A stretch of 6,853 nucleotides of DNA from an uncultured Cellvibrio sp. (GTDB taxonomy: Bacteria; Pseudomonadota; Gammaproteobacteria; Pseudomonadales; Cellvibrionaceae), in contig CAMLRI010000116.1 in assembly GCA_946482385.1 (NCBI GenBank), positions 1 to 6,853 on the forward strand. Reading direction: 5' to 3'. Made by a program: the position numbers and the translations under genes. Position 1 is the stretch's first letter. Each line of letters opens with the position of its first letter. The notes beneath the pieces are model-generated. The model had not been told where the DNA came from, ran no database searches, and worked only from the letters and a program-made list of their open reading frames with translations. Shown here piece by piece: positions 1 to 5,368 of the stretch.

Positions 1-2647
1 CCAGGGCATTCTCGCCTGTACCGGCCTGGACATAGTGGTGGGCTCGCTGATTGCCGCCAGGGTTTCCAAAAATTATATAGAGCTGGGTTTAATTCCTGTG
101 GGAGCCGCTGGTTTTGCTTTGCTGTTGGGATTGCTGCCGGCCCTGGATTCGCGCAGTGCCATGGCGCTTACGTTTATGGGCCTGGGGCTGCTGGGTGGTT
201 TATTTATTATTCCGCTCAATGCGCTGATCCAATACCACGCCAAGGCCGATGAATTGGGCACAGTGCTGGCCGGCAATAACTGGGTGCAAAATATCGGCAT
301 GATCGCCTTTTTGGGGCTGACCATGGCGCTGGCCTGGCTCGGCCTTTCCAGTGGCCAATTGTTTGGTTTGTTGATGTTAGTGGCCCTGGCCTGCGCCGCT
401 TTTACCGTTTACGAATTGCCCCACTCCTTAACCCGCATTGCCACCAGCTTGTTGGTGCAGGGCAAATATAAAATCAGCGTGGTGGGTTTTGAAAACCTGC
501 CCAAAACCGGCGGCGTATTGCTGCTGGGCAACCACATCAGCTGGATCGACTGGGCCATGGTGCAAATCGCCTGCCCGCGCCCGGTGCGCTTCGTTATGCT
601 GCGCTCCATTTACGAGCAGTGGTATTTAAAACCCATCTTCAAATTTTTTGGTGTTATCCCCATCAGCAGCGGCCAGAGCAAAGAATCCCTGGAGCAAATT
701 AACACGCTGCTCAAAGCCGGCGAAGTAGTGTGTTTATTTCCCGAAGGCGCCATCAGCCGCACCGGCGCCCTGGGGCTGTTCCGTACAGGTTACGAGCGGG
801 TAGTGGAAGGGGTGGAAGGCGTGATTGTGCCTTTCTACCTGCACGGCTTGTGGGGCAGCCGATTGTCCCGCGCGCGCAGTGAAAAGCTGCGCAAAAACAC
901 CGCGCGGGGTTTGCGCCGCGAAGTGGTGGTGACCTTTGGCCAAACCCTGCCCATGGACACCAAAGCCGAGCAGCTCAAGCAGAAAATTTTTGAACTCTCC
1001 TTCGATGCCTGGGAGCACCAAAGCCAGGGCTTCGACCCTTTGCCCCTGGCCTATATCCGCTCCGCCAAAGAGCACCTGGGCGCAACGGCGGTGATAGATA
1101 CCAACGGCACCGAACTGAGCAACGCCAAACTCCTGGCCGCCATGGTGGCCTTTGCCCAGGCCATGAACAAGTGCGACCGCGAAACCAATGTCGCCATACT
1201 CTTGCCCGCCAGCAGCGCCGCTACCATCGCCAACCTGGCGGTAATGCTCAATGGCCAAACGGCAGTGAATTTAAATTTCACTACCAGCATTGCCGCCATT
1301 CAAGCCGGGGTAAAAAATGCGGCCATTAAAACCGTGTATACCTCGGAAAAATTTATCGACAAATTAACCAGCCGCGGTATAGATACCAACGCCATGCTGC
1401 AAGGCATGCAAGTGGTGTATTTGGAGCAGTTAAAAGAGCAGCTTTCCAAACCGCGCTTTTTGTTGGCCCTGGCCGCTGCGCACCTGCTGCCGGCCTATGG
1501 TTTTTACCGCTTGTTTGGCCGCAAGCGCAGCGTGAATGATCCTGCGGCCATCCTCTTCTCCAGCGGCAGCGAGGGCACACCCAAGGGCATAGTGCTCAGC
1601 CACCGCAACTTTATGGCCAATATCAAACAAATTAGCGATGTATTAAAAACCCGCGACGACGATGTGGTGATGGGCAGCTTGCCGCCCTTCCACTCCTTCG
1701 GTTTAACCGTTACCACCTTTCTGCCTTTAATCGAAGGCATTCCGGTGGTGTGCCACCCGGACCCCACCGACGTGGTGAATATCGCCAAAGCCATTGCCCG
1801 CCACCGCGTAACGGTAATGTGCGCCACCGCCACCTTTTTGCGCCTCTACAGCAAAAACAAAAAAGTGCAACCGCTCATGCTGGATTCCCTGCGCGTGGTA
1901 GTGGCAGGTGCAGAAAAATTAGCGCCGGAAGTGCGCGACGAATTCCAAACCCGCTTCAACAAAGTAATTTACGAAGGCTATGGCGCTACTGAAACTACGC
2001 CCGTGGCCAGTGTGAATATTCCCGACCAACTGGATTTAAACGACTGGCATGTGCAGCAGGGCAACAAGCTGGGCACCGTGGGCTTGCCCTTGCCCGGCTG
2101 CGCCTTTCGCGTGGTAGATCCCGTTACGCTGCAAACCCTGCCTATCGGCGAAGACGGTTTGATTTTAATTTCCGGCACCCAGGTAATGCTGGGTTACCTC
2201 AACGACCCGGAAAAAACCCAATCGGTCATAGTGGAACTGGATGGCCGCCGCTGGTACAAAACCGGCGACAAAGGCCACCTGGATAGCGACGGCTTCCTCA
2301 CTATCGTCGACCGCTATTCGCGCTTCGCCAAACTGGGCGGCGAAATGGTCAGCCTCGGCGCCGTGGAGCAGGAAATCAAAAAAATCATTGCCGACCCAGA
2401 TGTTGAACTGGTGGCGGTGAACATCCCCGACGAAAAAAAGGGCGAGCAAATTGTATTGCTCATCACCACCGCCCTGGACGCCAGCGAACTGCGCCAGCGC
2501 TTACTGGCCGCCAACTGCAACCCCATGATGATCCCCGCCCAGGTACACCAGTGCGAGGCCATCCCCAAACTGGGCAGCGGCAAAACCGATTTTGCAGCGG
2601 CCAAGCAATTGGCGCTGGGTTTAACAGCGGAGGTAGCGGAAGTATGA
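1..2647 (+). CDS. aas: Lysophospholipid transporter / acyl-ACP synthetase-acyltransferase fusion (LplT-Aas type), 5'-truncated by window edge
   Basis: The frame is open to the left edge (first full codon at base 2), so the start lies outside. About 881 residues are visible. They begin with the last helices of an MFS transporter (to about base 430), like LplT, which flips lysophospholipids into the cytoplasm. A PlsC acyltransferase domain follows, with NHISWID (530-550) and FPEG (737-748), the NHX4D and glycerolipid-binding motifs. The rest is an AMP-forming acyl-ACP synthetase: SSGSEGTPKG (1559-1588), YGATET (1979-1996), YKTGD (2255-2269) and the adenylation lysine in GSGKTDF (codon 2582-2584). 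The SEG form of the P-loop is typical of Aas rather than ordinary acyl-CoA ligases. E. coli encodes LplT and Aas as separate adjacent genes; here they are one polypeptide, a fusion known in other proteobacteria. The likely role is recycling of 2-acyl lysophospholipids in the inner membrane. All catalytic motifs seen are intact. Confidence 0.93.
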   Translation, partial: QGILACTGLDIVVGSLIAARVSKNYIELGLIPVGAAGFALLLGLLPALDSRSAMALTFMGLGLLGGLFIIPLNALIQYHAKADELGTVLAGNNWVQNIGMIAFLGLTMALAWLGLSSGQLFGLLMLVALACAAFTVYELPHSLTRIATSLLVQGKYKISVVGFENLPKTGGVLLLGNHISWIDWAMVQIACPRPVRFVMLRSIYEQWYLKPIFKFFGVIPISSGQSKESLEQINTLLKAGEVVCLFPEGAISRTGALGLFRTGYERVVEGVEGVIVPFYLHGLWGSRLSRARSEKLRKNTARGLRREVVVTFGQTLPMDTKAEQLKQKIFELSFDAWEHQSQGFDPLPLAYIRSAKEHLGATAVIDTNGTELSNAKLLAAMVAFAQAMNKCDRETNVAILLPASSAATIANLAVMLNGQTAVNLNFTTSIAAIQAGVKNAAIKTVYTSEKFIDKLTSRGIDTNAMLQGMQVVYLEQLKEQLSKPRFLLALAAAHLLPAYGFYRLFGRKRSVNDPAAILFSSGSEGTPKGIVLSHRNFMANIKQISDVLKTRDDDVVMGSLPPFHSFGLTVTTFLPLIEGIPVVCHPDPTDVVNIAKAIARHRVTVMCATATFLRLYSKNKKVQPLMLDSLRVVVAGAEKLAPEVRDEFQTRFNKVIYEGYGATETTPVASVNIPDQLDLNDWHVQQGNKLGTVGLPLPGCAFRVVDPVTLQTLPIGEDGLILISGTQVMLGYLNDPEKTQSVIVELDGRRWYKTGDKGHLDSDGFLTIVDRYSRFAKLGGEMVSLGAVEQEIKKIIADPDVELVAVNIPDEKKGEQIVLLITTALDASELRQRLLAANCNPMMIPAQVHQCEAIPKLGSGKTDFAAAKQLALGLTAEVAEV
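2629..2633 (+). promoter_or_regulatory. Ribosome binding site that sets the amidohydrolase start
   Basis: GGAGG lies 10 bases upstream of the ATG at 2644 and inside the end of the upstream gene. It favours 2644 over the in-frame upstream ATG at 2551, which would add 31 residues lacking signal-peptide character. With the ATGA overlap it points to translational coupling. Confidence 0.7.
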
Positions 2648-3717
2648 AACTCATTAAAAAATTAGGCCTGGTTTGGTTGGCGGTGGCAGTCGCGGCCCTT
2701 GGCGCCGCCAGCCTGGCCCAGGCCGATAAGGCGCCGGCCAACCAAAAAACCATTATTGATTTTCACGCCCATGTGGCGGGTTTGGGCTACGGCAATTCCG
2801 GCTGTTTTATCAACGAAAAAATGCGCGAAAACTTTCGCTTTCCCTTTTACCTTAAGGCCATGAAGGTTAGCCAGCGCGAGCTGCGCAAAAAGGGCGATGC
2901 GATTGTGTTTGAAAAAATTAGCGATGCGGTTGCCAAATCTGCCACTGTGGACAAGGTGGTGATCCTGGCGATGGATGGCGTTATTGATCGCGATGGCAAT
3001 CTGGATAAAAACCTAACCCAGGTTTATGTGCCCAATGAATATGTGTACGAGCAAACGCAGCGGTATTCCAATTTGCTTTATGCCGCCAGTATTAACCCCT
3101 ACCGCAAAGATGCGATTCAGCGTTTGGAGCAAGCCAAGGCCCAGGGCGCCGTGCTAATCAAATGGCTGCCATCCATTATGTACATAGACCCGGCCGACCC
3201 GGCCTTAACGCCCTTTTATGAAAAAATGGTCGAGCTGAATATGCCGCTGCTAACCCACACCGGCATGGAAAAATCCTTCAGCAGCGCGCGCGATGAACTG
3301 GCTGACCCGCAAAAACTGGTGCTGCCTTTATCGCTGGGGGTCAAGGTTATCGCCGCCCATATCGCCACCACCGGCGAATCCCACGGCGAAGATAATTTCG
3401 AGCGCATCCTGCCCATGTTTAAGCAGTACCCCAATCTTTATGGCGATATTTCCAGCTTAACCCAAGTGAACAAACTGGGTTTTATGCGCAAGGTATTAAA
3501 TACGCCGGAACTGCAAGGCCGCTTGATTTACGGCACCGACTGGCCGCTGCAATTCTTCCCGCTGGTGTCCGCCTGGTACCACCTGGGGGATATCAATCTC
3601 AAGCAGGCCTTTGCTATTTCCCGTATACGCAACCAGTGGGATAGGGATGTGGCCTTAAAAAAAGCCATGGGCGTTAAGGATTCCGTGTTTACCGATGGCG
3701 CTCGCTTGTTAATGTAA
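2644..3717 (+). CDS. Exported metal-dependent amidohydrolase (Amidohydro_2 / TIM-barrel family)
   Basis: This is a 357-residue protein. The chosen ATG overlaps the stop of the upstream gene (ATGA), has a good Shine-Dalgarno, and is followed at once by a Sec signal peptide: basic MKLIKK, a hydrophobic core, and a cleavage site after Ala27 (AQA|DKA). The mature part begins with a metal-binding DFHAH (His41, His43). Further family signatures in order are Lys173 in VLIKW, His205 in LLTHTG, His239 in IAAH and Asp299 in GTDWP. Together they give the metal-ligand and catalytic set of an amidohydrolase barrel. The substrate cannot be read from the sequence. Export to the periplasm (no lipobox) and coupling to the phospholipid-recycling gene suggest an envelope-related substrate, but that is inference. 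No promoter is visible in front, so it probably shares the upstream transcript. Length and motif spacing look complete. Confidence 0.88.
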   Translation: MKLIKKLGLVWLAVAVAALGAASLAQADKAPANQKTIIDFHAHVAGLGYGNSGCFINEKMRENFRFPFYLKAMKVSQRELRKKGDAIVFEKISDAVAKSATVDKVVILAMDGVIDRDGNLDKNLTQVYVPNEYVYEQTQRYSNLLYAASINPYRKDAIQRLEQAKAQGAVLIKWLPSIMYIDPADPALTPFYEKMVELNMPLLTHTGMEKSFSSARDELADPQKLVLPLSLGVKVIAAHIATTGESHGEDNFERILPMFKQYPNLYGDISSLTQVNKLGFMRKVLNTPELQGRLIYGTDWPLQFFPLVSAWYHLGDINLKQAFAISRIRNQWDRDVALKKAMGVKDSVFTDGARLLM

Positions 3718-3730
3718 GTCGCTGGTTAAT

Positions 3731-3792
3731 CTAAGGAACCTCTGAAAAATGTTGGCGATGGCAACGCAGGTAATTTTTCAGAGGTTCCCTAA
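3731..3792 (+). mobile_element. 54-bp IS5-type MITE with 16-bp perfect terminal inverted repeats and CTAA target duplication
   Basis: GGAACCTCTGAAAAAT (3735-3750) is the exact reverse complement of 3773-3788, with a 22-base centre (3751-3772). CTAA stands immediately outside each end (3731-3734 and 3789-3792) in direct orientation, as expected of a 4-bp target duplication. CTAA fits the YTAR target pattern known for IS5-group elements, whose ends also start with GG. It contains no gene. A simple rho-independent terminator is less likely, because the T-run lies on the loop side of the stem and not after it. The hairpin may still affect the amidohydrolase transcript, whose stop codon is only 13 bases upstream. 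Assignment to a specific IS would need a database match. Confidence 0.65.
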
Positions 3793-3857
3793 GCCGTTTG
3801 GCAATATCAATAGGCTTAACCCGGTACTGTATTGGCTGGGTTTCTCCATACACACAT

Positions 3858-3862
3858 AGGAA
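3858..3862 (+). promoter_or_regulatory. Ribosome binding site for the lipoprotein gene
   Basis: AGGAA lies 4 bases before the first ATG (3867) and 7 bases before the second, adjacent ATG (3870). The spacing favours 3870, although the two starts differ by only one methionine and both give the same signal peptide. Confidence 0.55.
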
Positions 3863-3866
3863 CTGA

Positions 3867-4739
3867 ATGATGAAAAAAATCGGCATATTGGTTTTAACTT
3901 GTGCGGCCATGGTGGGTTTGGCGGGTTGTACCACCCAGCAATCCAACAGCAAAAGCAGCGTGGTGGAATATTTATACCCCGCCGATAAAGCGCCGGTGGT
4001 GCAGGCGGCTATACCGGTGCTGCGCTTGCCCATTAAATTGGGCATCGCCTTTGTGCCCGAGCAGGGGGCGAAGGTATCGGGTATAAATTCATGGACAGGG
4101 CAGCATCTCGACGCGGGCGGTTTAAGCGAAGCCCAAAAAATGCAAATACTGGAAAAAATTGCCGGCCATTTTAAAGCGCACGAATTTATTGGCGATATAC
4201 AAACTATCCCCTCGGTGTATTTAACCCCCAAAGGCAGTTTTACCAACCTCGATCAAATCAAAACCATGTACGACATAGATGTCATCGCCCTGGTGTCTTA
4301 CGACCAGGTGCAATTCACCAATGAAGATGCCTTGTCGTTAAGTTATTGGACTTTGGTGGGCGCCTATTTGGTATCTGGCCAAAAAAATGATACCCAAACC
4401 TTGGTGGATACCGTGGTGTACGACATCGCCAGCCGCAAAATGCTCTTCCGCGCCCCCGGCACCAGCCTGGTAAAAGGCCGCTCAACCCCGGTAAACCTCA
4501 ACGAAGAATTGCGGGCCGATGCCGCGACTGGCTTCGACCTGTCGGTAGTGGACATGATTAAAAACCTGGATACGCAGCTCGTCAGCTTCCGCGAAAAAGT
4601 CAAAGCCAACCCGGAGCAAATCAAAGTCGTTAAAACCAGCGCCTACTCCGGCGGCGGCGCCTTGGGTGGCGTTAGCCTGTTGGTATTGGGCGCTGCATTA
4701 TTAATGCGAAAATCACGCCATTCTTCTAATTCGGTTTAA
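3867..4739 (+). CDS. Rhombotail-type lipoprotein with GlyGly-CTERM-like C-terminal tail
   Basis: This is a 290-residue protein (289 if ATG 3870 is used). The N-terminus is a lipoprotein signal: MMKK, a hydrophobic core and lipobox LAGC with the lipidated Cys at 21. Thr-Thr follows, with no Asp at +2, so outer-membrane sorting is expected. The body (about 35-255) has no catalytic motif I can recognise. The C-terminus has a Ser-Gly-Gly-Gly stretch (261-264), a hydrophobic segment (about 266-280) and a basic end (RKSRH, 281-285). This is the three-part layout of GlyGly-CTERM sorting tails, which are processed by rhombosortase, a rhomboid-family protease. Proteins with a lipobox and this tail are known as rhombotail lipoproteins; their function is unknown. 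No rhombosortase gene lies in the window, so it would have to be encoded elsewhere. The gene has its own upstream gap and probably its own promoter, though none is convincing. Confidence 0.82.
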   Translation: MMKKIGILVLTCAAMVGLAGCTTQQSNSKSSVVEYLYPADKAPVVQAAIPVLRLPIKLGIAFVPEQGAKVSGINSWTGQHLDAGGLSEAQKMQILEKIAGHFKAHEFIGDIQTIPSVYLTPKGSFTNLDQIKTMYDIDVIALVSYDQVQFTNEDALSLSYWTLVGAYLVSGQKNDTQTLVDTVVYDIASRKMLFRAPGTSLVKGRSTPVNLNEELRADAATGFDLSVVDMIKNLDTQLVSFREKVKANPEQIKVVKTSAYSGGGALGGVSLLVLGAALLMRKSRHSSNSV

Positions 4740-4754
4740 TCGCGCGGATTTTTT
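4738..4754 (+). terminator. Weak candidate intrinsic terminator after the lipoprotein gene
   Basis: AATC (4738-4741) pairs with GATT (4747-4750) around a GCGCG loop, and a run of six Ts spans 4749-4754. The stem is only 4 bp, so the call rests mainly on position and the T-run. A second hairpin, GGGCTG/CAGCCC (4765-4770 with 4787-4792), follows but lacks a T-run. Confidence 0.25.
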
Positions 4755-4916
4755 ATGTGGGGCAGGGCTGTGCGCAGTTTTGCAAGCAGCCCTTATATGA
4801 GCCACAAGAATGGCCAACACAGGCGCATTGCAACACCAGTAATAAGGTGTAATATGATTCAGCATACCAAATCGCATATCCTCTGCGGTTTGGGTCACAG
4901 GAATGACCACAGCAGT

Positions 4917-4939
4917 TAAGCGCCCAGGGAGCGGCGTTA
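4917..4939 (+). repeat. Bulged inverted repeat (hairpin)
   Basis: TAAGCGCC (4917-4924) pairs with GGCGTTA (4933-4939), with one bulged G and an 8-base loop. There is no T-run, so a terminator is unlikely. Its role is unknown. Confidence 0.35.
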
Positions 4940-5084
4940 CGGATTTCGGAAACACGACTCGGCTGCTATGGAATTATGGATAAACAAGCTCCACCCCCCC
5001 CATCCCCAATTCCCTGCATATTCTTATCTACAACAGCCGGCCCCAAAGCCCGAATTCCTCTCGGTATTAATTTAATTGCACAAA

Positions 5085-5123
5085 TGTAGGTTGCTGGTGA
5101 GCTTGCGAACCGCAACAGTTTTT
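5085..5123 (+). repeat. REP-like palindrome, possibly acting as a terminator
   Basis: GTTGC (5090-5094) pairs with GCAAC (5112-5116) and GGT (5096-5098) with ACC (5109-5111). This gives an 8-bp stem with one bulged T and a 10-base loop. The outer frame TGTAGGTTG ... CAACA resembles the ends of palindromic REP elements common in proteobacterial intergenic DNA. Five Ts (5119-5123) follow two bases after the stem, so it could also stop transcription from the left. Confidence 0.4.
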
Positions 5124-5171
5124 GGGCGGGTTTGTGCCTAAAGGGGACATAAAGCGCTAAAAGTTTAATTT

Positions 5172-5200
5172 TTCACTGACCCCATTATTGCTTTTATAGG
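5172..5200 (+). promoter_or_regulatory. Weak candidate sigma-70 promoter for the hydrolase operon
   Basis: TTCACT (5172-5177) and TATAGG (5195-5200) are separated by 17 bp and match the -35 and -10 consensus at 4 of 6 bases each. Transcription would start near 5207 and give a leader of about 160 bases containing the palindromes at 5214-5333. AT-rich DNA yields such matches by chance, so confidence is low. Confidence 0.2.
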
Positions 5201-5213
5201 GAACAGTCATGGC

Positions 5214-5250
5214 ATATCTATTTGAACACCAATGTCGGTTAAATAGATGT
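5214..5250 (+). repeat. Inverted repeat ATCTATTT / AAATAGAT
   Basis: ATCTATTT (5216-5223) is the exact reverse complement of 5241-5248. Pairing extends outward to CA/TG with one mismatch, and inward with AAC/GTT after a bulged G. It is a long imperfect hairpin and could be a leader structure or a protein-binding site upstream of the hydrolase gene. Confidence 0.4.
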
Positions 5251-5261
5251 GTAAGTTAGGC

Positions 5262-5289
5262 GAGATAGCCGATAAAATATCGGAGATAG
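5262..5289 (+). promoter_or_regulatory. Palindrome CCGATA-AAA-TATCGG framed by GAGATAG direct repeats, candidate operator
   Basis: CCGATA (5269-5274), a three-A centre and TATCGG (5278-5283) form a perfect 15-base palindrome. GAGATAG occurs directly at 5262-5268 and again at 5283-5289, touching both sides. The symmetry and position, about 80 bases upstream of the hydrolase start, suit a dimeric regulator. No regulator gene is visible in the window. Confidence 0.35.
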
Positions 5290-5308
5290 AGCTCTGCTCA
5301 TGCTCATC

Positions 5309-5333
5309 CCAATTGGTACAGATTAAAACCAAT
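5309..5333 (+). promoter_or_regulatory. Candidate operator ATTGGT-N10-ACCAAT
   Basis: ATTGGT (5312-5317) and ACCAAT (5328-5333) are perfect inverted half-sites 16 bases apart, a spacing usual for helix-turn-helix dimers. The first half-site overlaps another palindrome, CCAATTGG (5309-5316). The end is 35 bases before the hydrolase start codon. Confidence 0.3.
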
Positions 5334-5368
5334 GGACCACTAAACAATAAACCAGGCAAGGCTAAAAA

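Larger units (their letters stand above)
4740..5368. other. 629-bp intergenic region, mosaic of hairpins at the host/island boundary
   Basis: No open frame here has both a credible start signal and recognisable protein features. From left to right it holds small hairpins at 4765-4792, 4833-4850 (ACACC/GGTGT) and 4893-4908 (GGTCA/TGACC), a bulged stem at 4917-4939, and a run of eight Cs (4994-5001). A REP-like hairpin (5085-5123) and a GGGG/CCCC stem (5139-5187) follow, and three palindromes lie at 5214-5333. The left half is of mixed composition. From about 5160 onward it becomes AT-rich like the genes that follow, so the acquired segment probably begins near here. Confidence 0.6.

Noticed and set aside
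734..1258. 174-codon open frame on the - strand
   Set aside because: It is a mirror of the well-supported Aas coding sequence in GC-rich DNA, with no recognisable motifs.
2551..2643. 31-residue N-terminal extension of the amidohydrolase
   Set aside because: The extension would precede the signal peptide and block its recognition; ATG 2644 has the ribosome site and the ATGA overlap.
3735..3788. Rho-independent terminator of the amidohydrolase
   Set aside because: The T-run is on the loop side of the stem and no T-run follows it; the CTAA flanks are better explained by a mobile element.
3798..3860. Promoter for the lipoprotein gene (TTGGCA with TACTGT, or TTGGCT with CATAGG)
   Set aside because: The first pair has a 21-bp spacer; the second has a poor -10. 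Neither is good enough to annotate.
3731..4246. 171-codon open frame on the - strand
   Set aside because: It lies opposite the lipoprotein gene and the MITE; part of its translation comes from the repeat arms. The + strand gene has a clear lipobox and ribosome site.
4914..4940. Integron attC-like core (GTTAAGC near 4915)
   Set aside because: No matching RYYYAAC partner at the right distance and no paired L/R boxes, so it is most likely chance.
4713..4955. 80-codon - strand frame in the intergenic region
   Set aside because: It has a GTG start with a poor ribosome site, runs into the end of the lipoprotein gene, and shows no domain signature. A gene relic is possible but unsupported.
4994..5001. 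Run of eight Cs as a phase-variable tract
   Set aside because: It lies in neither a gene nor a recognisable promoter, so slippage there has no evident consequence.
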